Of a DNA stretch of 19,600 nt, positions 1 through 9,133 are shown one piece after another. The DNA comes from an uncultured Persicitalea sp. (GTDB taxonomy: Bacteria > Bacteroidota > Bacteroidia > Cytophagales > Spirosomataceae). The position numbers were made by a program, and so were the translations under genes. How positions within the stretch are numbered: the first letter of the stretch is position 1; every line of letters starts with the position of its first letter. The notes under the pieces are model-generated. The model was not told the DNA's origin. It saw only the letters and a list, made by a program, of their open reading frames with translations, and made no database searches. The stretch is taken from positions 1 to 19,600 of the forward strand of contig CATMVR010000012.1 of assembly GCA_950075905.1 (NCBI GenBank). Direction: 5' to 3'.

Positions 1-1418
1 TCCATTACGGCTTTTCCCTTGCCGTCCGGTGTAGTATAAAAGGGTCGTTTTTCTATTTCATACTGTGTATCAGGCGGTATTCCCAGGGCGTGGTAAATGG
101 TTTGGTGAATGCCGTCTATCTTCACGGGGTTCTCGATGGTCTTGCAGGGGCGCTCGTCGGCGGTTTTGCCGTAAACGTGCCCGCGCTTGATTCCCCCGCC
201 GAACATCAGCATAGAGCAGCCATCCGTAAAGTGGCGGTGCATGCCGTAAAACTTTTCTTCGGTCAGGATATCGGGCTGGTTCACCTGCTCTTTTACTTTT
301 TGGTCGGGGCGGCCCTCCACCATCATGTCGCGGCTAAACTCACTGGCCAGCACAATCATAGTGCGGTCGAGGTGCCCCGTTTTGTCGAGGTCTTTGATGA
401 GCTGGGCGATGGGGGCGTCGATCAGTTTTTTCATGTCCGCCATGCGGGTATGGCCGTTTTCGTGGGTATCGAAGCCTTTAAAGGGCTCGTACTCGGTGGT
501 CACGCTGATAAAACGCGCTCCCTGCTCGGTCAGGCGACGCGCCAGCAGACAGCCCAGGCCAAATTTTCCGGTATTGTAGATATCGTAGCTCTCTTTGGGT
601 TCGAGGCTCAGGTCAAAGGCCTTGGCCTCGGGTGAATTGAGCAGCATGTAGGCTTGTTCCATGCTGCGTTTGAGTGATTCTTTCTGGTAATCGCTGCCAA
701 ACTCACCCACCGGACTCTGGCTGATCAGTTCGTTGTAGAGCTGGTTGCGGCGCTCGAAGCGTTTGGCGTCCATGCCGATGGGCGGACGCACGCTGTCGAG
801 CCCCTGGGTAGGGTCGGGAATAAAGAAAGGACCGAATTCATTGCCCAGAAAGCCGGCGGTATGAAAGGCTTTCAGCTCTTCGGCCTCACCTACCGTAAAC
901 CGCTGCCCAATGTCAATAAAGGCAGGGATTACAGGGTTTTTGGGCCCCAGCTGACTGGCGATCCAGGAGCCGATATGCGGGGCGGCCACGGTTTGGGGCG
1001 GCTCGTAGCAGGTATGCCAGTGGTACTGGTGGCGGGAGTGCAGAATGTGGCCGAGGTCGGCCGCTACGTAGGAGCGGATCAGGGTGCCTTTGTCCATCAC
1101 ATTGCCGATGGACTGCAATCCCTCCGAAAAGTTGATTCCATCCAGCACCGTCGGTACGGGCTTGAAGGTACTCAACACGCGGTTGCCCTCCATATCTTTT
1201 TCGTAGGGTGTATAGCGCTTGGGGTCGAAGGTTTCGGTATGGGCCATCCCGCCAGCCATCCAGAGCAGGATGACCGTGTCGGCGGTGCCATCGGTGCGGC
1301 CCACAGATTTGGTGCAGCCCGAAAGCAGACTGGCCATGGGGGCGCCGGCGGCCAGGGCGGCCAGGGTAGCGGCGCTGCTGCGTTGCAGAAATTCGCGTCG
1401 GTTCCAGGTACTTTTCAT
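1..1418 (-). CDS. DUF1501 family protein, Tat-exported lipoprotein (3' end beyond window)
   Basis: The frame is open from an ATG at 1418 to the left edge, giving 472 codons without a stop, so only the C-terminus is missing. The N-terminus has a twin-arginine motif (N-R-R-E-F-L-Q, residues 6-12), an Ala/Leu-rich segment and then L-S-G-C with Cys35, which fits a Tat-exported lipoprotein. The body reads as DUF1501: D-T-V-I-L-L-W-M-A-G-G-M near residue 47, and later F-D-T-H-E-N-G-H and a conserved S-E-F-S-R. DUF1501 belongs to the alkaline phosphatase/sulfatase-like fold; its reaction is not established, and the name says nothing about substrate. The start lies 10 nt after the stop of the DUF1553 gene, so the two are almost certainly co-transcribed. 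This pairing is well known from Planctomycetes and is also seen in Bacteroidota. Family call is firm; function is unknown. Confidence 0.9.
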   Translation of the reverse strand, partial: MKSTWNRREFLQRSSAATLAALAAGAPMASLLSGCTKSVGRTDGTADTVILLWMAGGMAHTETFDPKRYTPYEKDMEGNRVLSTFKPVPTVLDGINFSEGLQSIGNVMDKGTLIRSYVAADLGHILHSRHQYHWHTCYEPPQTVAAPHIGSWIASQLGPKNPVIPAFIDIGQRFTVGEAEELKAFHTAGFLGNEFGPFFIPDPTQGLDSVRPPIGMDAKRFERRNQLYNELISQSPVGEFGSDYQKESLKRSMEQAYMLLNSPEAKAFDLSLEPKESYDIYNTGKFGLGCLLARRLTEQGARFISVTTEYEPFKGFDTHENGHTRMADMKKLIDAPIAQLIKDLDKTGHLDRTMIVLASEFSRDMMVEGRPDQKVKEQVNQPDILTEEKFYGMHRHFTDGCSMLMFGGGIKRGHVYGKTADERPCKTIENPVKIDGIHQTIYHALGIPPDTQYEIEKRPFYTTPDGKGKAVM

Positions 1419-1428
1419 GATCGTTTCT

Positions 1429-3777
1429 TTAATAAATTAACTGAAATTCAGGATGGAGTACAATGGCCCAGGCCAAATCTTCAATACTTTCCACACTGGG
1501 TTTTTTGCCAATCATCTTTTCGGCTATGGCTATTTCCTTGGGAAGCGGGTCGCGGCTCAGGGCCCGGCGGTACAGGGCTTTGACCAGCTGGTCTGACTGC
1601 GGGTACTTTGCCTTCCAGCGCTCGGCTCCCGTCTTGATGGAGGAGTTAAGTAGCTCGCCGTTGGTGAGTTCCAGTGCCTGCAGTAGGTTGGCCTGTGACG
1701 TCCGGCTGGTGCTGACCGTCTCGCGGTTGGGGCGGCCCAGGGCGGTCAGGAAAGGGTCGTTCTTCACCAGAGAAGCGCGGGGAAAGGGGATTTCCTGCTT
1801 AATGGTTTCGGGCAGACGCTTCTCCGCCAGCGCGGAATCGGCATAGATCGGGTTGAAGGCTGTGCTGACGGCATCGGCAAATTGCTCAGCCGTGATTCGG
1901 CGACGCACCATGCCTTCAAACACGTACGACGGAGCGGTGAGCATGCCCGCATCCTGAATACCCACGGAAGGTAGCTGGTAGGTTTTGGAGGTAAGGATGG
2001 TGTACATGAGCTTTTTGAGGTCGTAGCCATTTTCCACAAAGTCGGAGGCCAGCCAGTCGAGCAGGTCCTGGTTCCAGGGCAGGTTGTCCATCATGTCTAC
2101 GGGCTCCACGATCCCCCGTCCCAGCAGCTGGGCCCAGATGCGGTTGACCACCGTACGGTACAGGCGGCCATCTTTGGGCTGGACCAGAAAATCGGCCAGC
2201 TCGCGCAGGCGTTGCTCCGTGGGGGCGTCCACGCTGATTTCACCCAGCTCTTTGAATAGGATGGCACGGCCCGCCATTTTGCCGGTGGGCTGGTCACAGC
2301 GGTTTATTTCCAGAGTAGTATCGGAAAAAACGTTGGCAAAAGCGTAGGCATCGGCCAGTTTCCAGTCGCTGATAAAGCTATCGTGACAAGAGGCACATTT
2401 TAGATTCAATCCTAAAAACACCTGGGCCACATTCTGCGCCGCCTGCATTTCGGTACGCTGACTGGAATTGATCGTACCCCGCCACTTGATGCCTTTCACA
2501 AAGCCGGCGGACTCCGGCGTGGGGCTGATAAGCTCACGCACAAACCAGTTGTAAGGCTTGTTGGTTTTAAGGGAAGAATATAGCCATTTGGTAATATCAA
2601 ACCGTCCGCCGGTAATATAGCCCGTGCCGGAATAGTCGTTGCGCAGGGCGTCGTTCCAGAACGAGATCCAGTGCTGGGCGTAATCTTCGTTGCGGTTGAG
2701 AAGCTCTTTGACCAGAAGCTCCCGCTTGTTGGGGCGGGTGTCGGCCATAAACGCCACCACCCGCTCGGGGGGAGGTAGGAGGCCCACCACATCCAGAAAT
2801 ACCCGGCGGATGTACACACGGTCGCTGACGGGCTTTTTCCAGGCTACTTTATTTTGCTGAAAGTACACATTCACAAACCGATCCACGGGGTTGGTCAGTC
2901 CGGCGGTGGCGGGGGGGAGCACCGGGGTACGGGGTTCGAGGGGAGCCACGCGGTAAATGCTTTTTTCGGCTCCACTGGGCCAGGGCGCGCCTTTTTCGAT
3001 CCAGAATGTGAGCAGAGCTACCTCTTTTTCGGTGAGGCGTTTGCCTTTGGTGGGCATGGCTTCTTTGTGGCCCGTGGGCAGGGAAATACGCCTGATCATT
3101 TCGCTTTTGCCGGGGCTACCGGCTACGATGATGGGGCCATTTTCGCCACCCTGCATCACCAGCTCCCGCTTGTCGAGCCGGAGTTCGCCTTTGGATTTGC
3201 TGGGGCCGTGGCAGCTGTGGCAATTGTGCGCCAGGATGGAGCGTACTTCCAGATTTAGCTCCGCCACCTGCTGCTCGGTAAGGGGCTGGTCGGAGCTGGT
3301 CAGAACAAAATTGGTGGTGCCAAAGTCGGGAATATCGGACTCCTTCTGGCCGGGGAGCACACTGGTCAGATAGTCGTCACCATGGGTGAGCATGGAGCCG
3401 TAGTGACCGGCCACGCTCACTCCCACCACCGTGAGGGTAAGCAGGCCGCGGTACCAGCGGACGCGCCCCGAGCGGAGAAGTATAAGCGTGAGCACGGAGA
3501 GGGCCATGGTGGTTATGCCCGCCCACTGATGAAAGGTGAGGGTATCACCGCCGTAGTCTTCGGTGTTGGCCAGGAGGAGCCCCAGCGCTACGGCGAGTAC
3601 CGCGCTGCCGGCTCCAATCCAGACGAGGGCGGTGATGCCCGCCCGCAGCCCTTTGCCGGTACCCCGCCATTCGAGGAGTTCGAGTAGCAGCGCAACGCAG
3701 AGCAAGCCAACCGGAAAGTGAACGATGAGTGGGTGCAGCCGGCCCAAAAATTGCCAAAGCCAAAAGGATTCTGTCAT
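1429..3777 (-). CDS. Membrane-anchored dihaem PSCyt1/DUF1549/DUF1553 protein
   Basis: About 782 residues from the ATG at 3777; a GTG nine bases upstream (3786) is an alternative. Residues 1-130 hold several hydrophobic helices, starting with L-H-P-L-I-V-H-F-P-V-G (DUF2231-like), so the protein should sit in the inner membrane. A c-type cytochrome segment follows with C-H-S-C-H at 186-190 and a possible Met ligand in A-M-P-T-K-G-K (about 241). Next comes a DUF1549 region (V-D-R-F-V near 298) with a second haem motif C-A-S-C-H at 461-465. The C-terminal part is DUF1553 (V-V-N-R-I-W-A-Q-L-L-G-R-G and later L-T-S-K-T-Y-Q). Such proteins are common in Planctomycetes; an electron-transfer role coupled to polymer breakdown has been suggested but not shown. 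It heads a two-gene unit with the DUF1501 gene, downstream of susCD but separated from it by a terminator-like hairpin. Confidence 0.9.
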   Translation of the reverse strand: MTESFWLWQFLGRLHPLIVHFPVGLLCVALLLELLEWRGTGKGLRAGITALVWIGAGSAVLAVALGLLLANTEDYGGDTLTFHQWAGITTMALSVLTLILLRSGRVRWYRGLLTLTVVGVSVAGHYGSMLTHGDDYLTSVLPGQKESDIPDFGTTNFVLTSSDQPLTEQQVAELNLEVRSILAHNCHSCHGPSKSKGELRLDKRELVMQGGENGPIIVAGSPGKSEMIRRISLPTGHKEAMPTKGKRLTEKEVALLTFWIEKGAPWPSGAEKSIYRVAPLEPRTPVLPPATAGLTNPVDRFVNVYFQQNKVAWKKPVSDRVYIRRVFLDVVGLLPPPERVVAFMADTRPNKRELLVKELLNRNEDYAQHWISFWNDALRNDYSGTGYITGGRFDITKWLYSSLKTNKPYNWFVRELISPTPESAGFVKGIKWRGTINSSQRTEMQAAQNVAQVFLGLNLKCASCHDSFISDWKLADAYAFANVFSDTTLEINRCDQPTGKMAGRAILFKELGEISVDAPTEQRLRELADFLVQPKDGRLYRTVVNRIWAQLLGRGIVEPVDMMDNLPWNQDLLDWLASDFVENGYDLKKLMYTILTSKTYQLPSVGIQDAGMLTAPSYVFEGMVRRRITAEQFADAVSTAFNPIYADSALAEKRLPETIKQEIPFPRASLVKNDPFLTALGRPNRETVSTSRTSQANLLQALELTNGELLNSSIKTGAERWKAKYPQSDQLVKALYRRALSRDPLPKEIAIAEKMIGKKPSVESIEDLAWAIVLHPEFQLIY

Positions 3778-3936
3778 TTCTTGCACTGTATTGAAGGTAT
3801 TTATAGGGAATAGGTTATGATCATTGAGGATGGTAGGGATATAGGCCGGGTATGTATTATAGAATGCGTATTTCGAAAAAATATACTCTTGGCCGGACGA
3901 TAGTAGTACAGAAAATTCGTCGCTTGCGATAGTTGC

Positions 3937-3979
3937 TAAAATAATGTCCGGCCGAATACCGTGTGATTCCGGCCGGACA
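3937..3979 (-). terminator. Hairpin terminator after susD
   Basis: A perfect 10-bp inverted repeat (arms 3945-3954 and 3970-3979, TGTCCGGCCG/CGGCCGGACA) is followed on the minus strand by the T-rich run TTATTTTA (3944-3937). It begins 7 nt after the susD stop, which is the expected position for an intrinsic terminator. It suggests that the DUF1553/DUF1501 pair downstream has its own promoter or is reached only by read-through. Confidence 0.7.
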
Positions 3980-3986
3980 AAGAGTC

Positions 3987-5483
3987 TTAATAACCGGTAT
4001 TCTGTGTTAGCTTACTATTAATCAGAATCTGGGGTGCCGGGATCGGAAAATAGTATTCAAAATCCTCGTAGACGTAGTCGAGGACGTTAAAGGCAATGCC
4101 GCCCCGGTTTACCGTTGGATTCTGCTTTTCCTTGGTGGCGTAGGCATTCATAAACTGAGCGAGTTCGGCCGGAGTTTTGGTCCGTTTCAGGTCAAACCAA
4201 CGGTGGTTTTCGAAAGCCAGCTCAATGCGCCGCTCCTGGAGTACGGCAGTTCTGAAAGCGGTTTTATCCAGGCCGGTTTTGGGGGCCAGGCCAGCGCGCG
4301 CCCGTACCTGATTCAGGTAGTCGAATGCTTCACCCGTTGGGCCCGACTGCTCGTTAATGGCCTCGGCCAGCATGAGGAGTACGTCGGCGTAGCGCAGAAT
4401 CGGCCAGTTGTTATTGGTTCGTCCGGAAATCGTATGGGGGTGATTGAACTTGCTTACGTAGGGAATAGGAAAAAACTTTCCATCCAGGGTATAGCCGGGT
4501 TTGAGTGATAGGTCTTTTCTGAGGTCTCCCGTCTCGTAGGCGGCAATGATGTCGTTGGTTGGGATATTACGCCCCGACGGGTTGACATTGGCGTAGCCTG
4601 TCACCGCTCCCTTGGATAGTCGGGGGGCAAACAGGTAAGTAAAGTTACTCCACTCTCCGAGGTCATTGCCTCCCTGGTACTGGATCTCAAAGACCGACTC
4701 TTTTCCGTTTTTCTTCTGGGGATCGAAGTTGTCGGCATAGTTGGCGTTGAGGGAATAGCCCAGGGGCAGCACCTGTTTCAGGGTAGAAACTGCTTCGGCG
4801 TACTGCTTACGGGTCAGGTAGTATTTTCCCAGCAAGCTCAGGGCTGCCCCCTTGGTCACCCGGCCGGCTTGGGCGGCCGGGTAGGTAGCGGGCAGCGCAT
4901 CCACGGCGTCTTTGAGGTCGGCTTCTACCTGCGTAAAGACCGCCGCTTGTGGAGATTTGACAAGTTCAAAGGCCTCATCGGGCGTTTTGAGGGTGTTGGT
5001 AACCAGCACTATGTCGCCAAAGTACTGGGCCAGATCAAAATAGTAGAACGCCCGGATGAATTTGAGCTGTCCCCGGATTACTTTCTTATCAGCTTCGTCC
5101 ACGGGGCTGGCTTCAAGTTTTTCCAGGGTGTTGTTGGCATTGAAAATGGCCGAGTAGTAGTTGTTCCAGAGGGTGGAAATCTCCCCATTGCCGGGGTTTA
5201 CGGTCGAGAACTCAAAAGCTTCCCATCCCGCGGCGCCTCCCCGGTCGAGGGGGTTGAAGTCCAGCGTGGTATTGTCCGAGTTAAATTCCTTGAACAGGTA
5301 AGCCGTGTTGGTAATGGTCTGTAACTGACCATATACCCCGTTGAGGGCCTGCTGCAGCTGGGTTTGATTTTTGAAAAAGAGTCCCCCTTCCACGCGGGTA
5401 GGGTCGGTGGTGACGAGGAAGTCCTTGCACGAGAGCTGGGTCAGACAGCTGAACAGAATGGCCAGAATAGCTATTTTTTTCAT
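3987..5483 (-). CDS. RagB/SusD family nutrient-binding outer-membrane lipoprotein
   Basis: 498 residues. The first 19 residues are a lipoprotein signal (M-K-K-I-A-I-L-A, then Q-L-S-C with Cys19), and C-K-D after it resembles the Bacteroidota surface-export signal, so it should face the outside. The rest fits SusD: an N-terminal helical, TPR-like half (L-Q-Q-A-L-N-G-V-Y-G near residue 45, F-I-R-A-F-Y-Y-F-D-L-A-Q-Y-F-G-D near 143) and the C-terminal SusD_RagB half (P-I-L-R-Y-A-D-V-L-L-M-L-A-E-A-I-N, then R-R-I-E-L-A-F-E-N-H-R-W-F-D-L-K-R). Length and C-terminus are normal. The start is 13 nt after the susC stop. It should cap the SusC channel and bind the substrate. The substrate cannot be read from the sequence, and no glycoside hydrolase lies in the window to hint at it. 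Confidence 0.96.
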   Translation of the reverse strand: MKKIAILAILFSCLTQLSCKDFLVTTDPTRVEGGLFFKNQTQLQQALNGVYGQLQTITNTAYLFKEFNSDNTTLDFNPLDRGGAAGWEAFEFSTVNPGNGEISTLWNNYYSAIFNANNTLEKLEASPVDEADKKVIRGQLKFIRAFYYFDLAQYFGDIVLVTNTLKTPDEAFELVKSPQAAVFTQVEADLKDAVDALPATYPAAQAGRVTKGAALSLLGKYYLTRKQYAEAVSTLKQVLPLGYSLNANYADNFDPQKKNGKESVFEIQYQGGNDLGEWSNFTYLFAPRLSKGAVTGYANVNPSGRNIPTNDIIAAYETGDLRKDLSLKPGYTLDGKFFPIPYVSKFNHPHTISGRTNNNWPILRYADVLLMLAEAINEQSGPTGEAFDYLNQVRARAGLAPKTGLDKTAFRTAVLQERRIELAFENHRWFDLKRTKTPAELAQFMNAYATKEKQNPTVNRGGIAFNVLDYVYEDFEYYFPIPAPQILINSKLTQNTGY

Positions 5484-5496
5484 ATCGGTAGGTCGT

Positions 5497-8400
5497 TTAG
5501 AAAGTTAAGTTGGCACCAACGGAAAATGTACGGGGCACGGGGTACGACTCATCATCGTTGTTCAGATCGTTGCCACCGCGCACACCGGCGTCGGGGTTGT
5601 TGCCGGGATACTTGGTAATCAGAAACAGGTTAGCCGCGTTGACATAGATCCGGGCGTTACTCAGAAAAGACTTCATGGCCGGCAGGGTGTAGCCTAGGCT
5701 GATGTTTTTGATCCACACGTGGCTGGCGTCGTATACGTAGCGGTTGCTGCTCTCGCGCGACCACTTGAAGTAGTTGGTGCCGCCCTGAGCGTGCACGTCA
5801 TTGGGATTAGTGCCGGGGTTTTCGGCAGAGCGCCAGCGATCCTTGGCTTTGTCCAGTACGTTGAAAACGCCGTCCATGTTCATGGTGGATGCTTCGATGT
5901 TGCGGTACACGTCATAGTCATGTGCCCCCATGAAAAGTACGTTAACGTCAAATTTCCGGTAATCGGCGGCTACCGTCCAGCCCCAGGTAAACTTGGGATT
6001 CGGGTTGCCGATTTCTACCATATCCTGGGTGTCGTAGGTAATTACCCCGTCGCCGTTGGTGTCCTCAAACCGCATACCGCCGGGAATCACCCCGTCCTGC
6101 CGGGGGGCGGCGTCGATTTCGGCCTGGGTGTTGAAAATGCCGATTTTGTTGTAGCCATAGATCATACCGATTGGCCGGCCCACCTTCTGCACATTGTAAC
6201 CTCCGTAGAAGCCACCCGTCCACAGCATATCGTTGGCGCCCTTGATGGCCAGAATCTTGTTGCGGTTTATCGAGACGTTGAAATTGCTTTTGAAGTTGAC
6301 GGCGGCAATGCGGGTACGGTAGTCGATGGCCAATTCCAGGCCTTTGTTCTCTACTTTTCCGATGTTGGCAAGGCTGGTGGTAAAGCCCGATACCGACGGA
6401 ATCGAGATGGGCAGCAGCATGTCGTTGGTAATCCGCTTGTAGTACTCTACGGTAAATACCAGCTTGTTGTCCAGTACGGCCAGATCCATACCCACGTCGA
6501 GCTGCGAAGATTTTTCCCATTCCAGCGCCGTGTTGGCAAACGAACTCACAATCTTACCGGGGGCTATGGCGTCGCCCAGGATGTAGTTATTGGTGTTCAT
6601 GAACGCCAGGTGGGAGTAGTTGCCAATGTTGTTATTCCCGGTTTTTCCCCAGCTGGCGCGCAGCTTCATGTCCGTAAGCCAGTTGGCCTTGGGCATGAAC
6701 GATTCTTCCGAAATCCGCCAGCCTACCGAAAAGGCCGGGAAGTTTCCGTATTTGTTCAAAGCACCGAAGCGTGAGCTACCCTCGCGGCGCATGGAGGCCG
6801 AGAGCAGGTACTTGTCTTTGTAAGAATAGTTGGCCCGGGCCAGGTAAGCGAGCATCGTCCACCCGTACTGGTACGAATCGGACGAGCGGATGATGGCCGC
6901 CCCAAGGTAAGGTACCAGGTCGTCGGGGAAGGTATTACCGGAGCCCGAAACGCCTTTGACGGTTTCTTCCTGTGCGTTAAATCCCACGAGCATATCAAGC
7001 TGGTGGTTGCTGCCCAGGTTGGGCGTGTAGGTCAATAGCTGGTCGGTAGATAGGTTCAGAAGTTGGTCGGTGATTTCACGCCCAGTGGCGATGCGGGGTG
7101 GAAAGCCGTTGAGGGCCGTGCCGATGGTCGACGGAATGAACTCCCGGTAGTTGTTATAATTCAGCTTGGCGTTAACCGACGAGCGAAATTTAAGGCCTTC
7201 CAGGAGCGTAAATTCCAGAAACGCGTTGGAGAGGACATCCGCCACATTTCGTTTCCGGATGGCATTTTTGAGCACAAACAGGGGGTTGGGGAAGCCAAAA
7301 ACACCATCTGTACCCCCAATGTAGGGCCGGATACTACCATCTTCGTTGTATACCGGCTCGCGGGGGTCCATGATAAGGGTAGAGCCTACCAGAGCGCTAC
7401 GACCGTTGGTTGCGGCCAGGTTTTGGGTGGAGTAGGTACCGTTCAGATTCAGGCCCATGGTAATGAATCGATTGATCTGCCCGCCCAGGTTGGTACGTAC
7501 CGAGTAGCGGTCGTAGTTGGTATTGATGATCGAGCCTTTTTCCGAATAGTAACCCGCCGAAACCGTGGATTTGATGGGGCCCTGCCCCGAAGAAAGGGTC
7601 AGGTTGTAATCGGTATAAGGCGCATTGTTATCAAGAATGGTGTCAAACCAGTCGGTGGAGTACTTGGTCTGCTCGGGGAAGCGGTAGCCGATAGGTACCT
7701 CCTCGATGGCGGGCTCCCGTTTCTGGAAGTAGCGGATACCATCCATGAAAACTTCTTTTTTGAACTGGGCGAACTCCACACCGTTAAGCACCTTTACCCG
7801 GCGAGATTGTGGGATGTTCTGGACACCGTAGTCCACCTTAAAGTTTAGGCTTACCTTACCCTCCTTCGCGTTTTTGGTGGTAATCAGTACCACCCCGTTA
7901 GAGCCTCGAGCACCGTAGATCGCCGTGGAGGCGGCGTCTTTCAGGATGGAGATACTTTCAATATCGTTGGGGTTTAGGTTCTGACCCACCGAGGTGCCAA
8001 CAGCGAAGCCATCAATGACGTAAAGTGGGTCACTGCCGGCTCCCAGAGAGCCAATTCCCCGTACCCGTACTTCGAAAGCGCTGCCGGGAGAACCGTCCTT
8101 TTGTTTGATCACAACCCCGGGGGCCTGTCCCTGCAGCAGGCGCGTGACGTTGGAGGCCGGTACCTCGCCGATGTCATCCATATTGATGACCGAAACCGCC
8201 GAGGTGATGTCGCGTTTACGCTGCGAACCATAGCCCACCACCACCACTTCTTCCAGAGCCTTGTTATCAACGGCCAATGTGATATTCACGTTAGTCTGGT
8301 TGCCCAGGTCTACTTCCCGCGACACGTAGCCGACAAAAGAGAAAATCAGCGTGGCGGCGCCGTCGGGTACGTCGAGTCGAAACACCCCGTCTGATCCAGT

Positions 8401-8919
8401 GGAGGTACCGCGGGTGGTTCCTTTGAGCACCACGCTCACGCCGGGCAGGGCAGCACCGCCTTCATCCTGTACCTTGCCACTTATGCTGCGATCCAGCAGG
8501 GTACTGCTACGATCCGCGTCAAGATTTCCCATGCCAGTGGGAAGAGGCTTGGCATCAGACTCCATATGCAGGATAATCTGGCCGTCCAACACCTGGTAGC
8601 TGATTTTGTCTGGGCTAAAAAGCTTGTCAAGTACTTGCGCAAGGGGTTGTTTGTCCAGTGTGACGGTAACTTTTCTTTTGGCAGGAAATGACCGGGAGCT
8701 GTAGACAAACTTGACCTCGGCGATGTTCTCAAGCCTGGCGAGGACAGTCTTTATCTCAGTGTCTTTTACACTAAGGCTGATGGTGCGCTGCAACACCTCC
8801 TGGGCCGAAGCCGAAGCCGCGTACAGCTGATTCATCAGGAGCACAACAAGGCAAAGCTGAACTAGTGAATACCTCATAAATAAGCGCAGTAAGGGTATGA
8901 AGTTTCGACGTTTTTTCAT
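5497..8919 (-). CDS. SusC/RagA family TonB-dependent receptor with N-terminal STN domain
   Basis: 1140 residues from the ATG at 8919 (M-K-K-R-R-N-F); a TTG 36 nt upstream is open but much less likely. Order of parts: signal peptide to about residue 40 (A-S-A-S-A-Q); STN domain about 46-118; carboxypeptidase-regulatory-like domain about 145-222; TonB-box-like stretch E-E-V-V-V-V-G-Y-G (223-231); plug about 235-350, with the SusC signature N-P-N-D-I-E-S-I-S-I-L-K-D-A-A (317-331) and Y-G-A-R-G-S-N-G-V; then the outer-membrane barrel ending in a terminal Phe. The protein imports a large substrate with SusD using TonB energy. The STN domain is the hallmark of transducing receptors that contact a FecR-type anti-sigma in the periplasm, and such a gene lies directly upstream. 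susD follows after 13 nt. No truncation or frameshift is visible. Confidence 0.96.
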   Translation of the reverse strand: MKKRRNFIPLLRLFMRYSLVQLCLVVLLMNQLYAASASAQEVLQRTISLSVKDTEIKTVLARLENIAEVKFVYSSRSFPAKRKVTVTLDKQPLAQVLDKLFSPDKISYQVLDGQIILHMESDAKPLPTGMGNLDADRSSTLLDRSISGKVQDEGGAALPGVSVVLKGTTRGTSTGSDGVFRLDVPDGAATLIFSFVGYVSREVDLGNQTNVNITLAVDNKALEEVVVVGYGSQRKRDITSAVSVINMDDIGEVPASNVTRLLQGQAPGVVIKQKDGSPGSAFEVRVRGIGSLGAGSDPLYVIDGFAVGTSVGQNLNPNDIESISILKDAASTAIYGARGSNGVVLITTKNAKEGKVSLNFKVDYGVQNIPQSRRVKVLNGVEFAQFKKEVFMDGIRYFQKREPAIEEVPIGYRFPEQTKYSTDWFDTILDNNAPYTDYNLTLSSGQGPIKSTVSAGYYSEKGSIINTNYDRYSVRTNLGGQINRFITMGLNLNGTYSTQNLAATNGRSALVGSTLIMDPREPVYNEDGSIRPYIGGTDGVFGFPNPLFVLKNAIRKRNVADVLSNAFLEFTLLEGLKFRSSVNAKLNYNNYREFIPSTIGTALNGFPPRIATGREITDQLLNLSTDQLLTYTPNLGSNHQLDMLVGFNAQEETVKGVSGSGNTFPDDLVPYLGAAIIRSSDSYQYGWTMLAYLARANYSYKDKYLLSASMRREGSSRFGALNKYGNFPAFSVGWRISEESFMPKANWLTDMKLRASWGKTGNNNIGNYSHLAFMNTNNYILGDAIAPGKIVSSFANTALEWEKSSQLDVGMDLAVLDNKLVFTVEYYKRITNDMLLPISIPSVSGFTTSLANIGKVENKGLELAIDYRTRIAAVNFKSNFNVSINRNKILAIKGANDMLWTGGFYGGYNVQKVGRPIGMIYGYNKIGIFNTQAEIDAAPRQDGVIPGGMRFEDTNGDGVITYDTQDMVEIGNPNPKFTWGWTVAADYRKFDVNVLFMGAHDYDVYRNIEASTMNMDGVFNVLDKAKDRWRSAENPGTNPNDVHAQGGTNYFKWSRESSNRYVYDASHVWIKNISLGYTLPAMKSFLSNARIYVNAANLFLITKYPGNNPDAGVRGGNDLNNDDESYPVPRTFSVGANLTF

Positions 8920-9022
8920 TATTTTGTAGTTGTTAAATTGTAAAAAATTTGACAATCAATCGCTTCCCGCCGATCCCCGTTCCGCCAAGAGCCAGGGAGA
9001 GGCAGAAGTTCATTCTGTTGAG

Positions 9023-9054
9023 ATGGCCGGGTTTGTTAGCGCATTGCCGGCCAT
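9023..9054. repeat. Inverted repeat between fecR-like gene and susC
   Basis: Perfect 8-bp arms ATGGCCGG (9023-9030) and CCGGCCAT (9047-9054) enclose a 16-nt loop. The T-run (9054-9060) follows the hairpin on the plus strand, whereas the genes here run on the minus strand, so it is not a standard terminator for them. It lies in the 214-bp gap before susC and could be a leader structure of the susC transcript or a terminator for antisense transcription. Confidence 0.5.
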
Positions 9055-9133
9055 TTTTTTGACTTCGAAGTAAACAGCTAATGCATGGTAGGGATAGGGT
9101 TTAGTGAATAATCAGGTATAGACTCAGGTACTC

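Noticed and set aside
3856..3861. TATAAT on the minus strand upstream of the DUF1553 gene
   Set aside because: Bacteroidota housekeeping promoters use TAnnTTTG rather than TATAAT, and there is no -33 TTG at a suitable distance, so the match in AT-rich DNA carries no weight.
5719..6774. Long open frame (351 codons) on the plus strand opposite susC
   Set aside because: It mirrors the codon pattern of susC on the other strand, shows no family motif, and susC is a complete and well-recognised gene. Similar antisense frames at 861-1583, 7063-7848 and 17069-17971 were dismissed for the same reason.
8920..8955. N-terminal extension of SusC from a TTG at 8955
   Set aside because: The ATG at 8919 gives the usual M-K-K-R-R signal peptide; the extension is AT-rich leader-like sequence.
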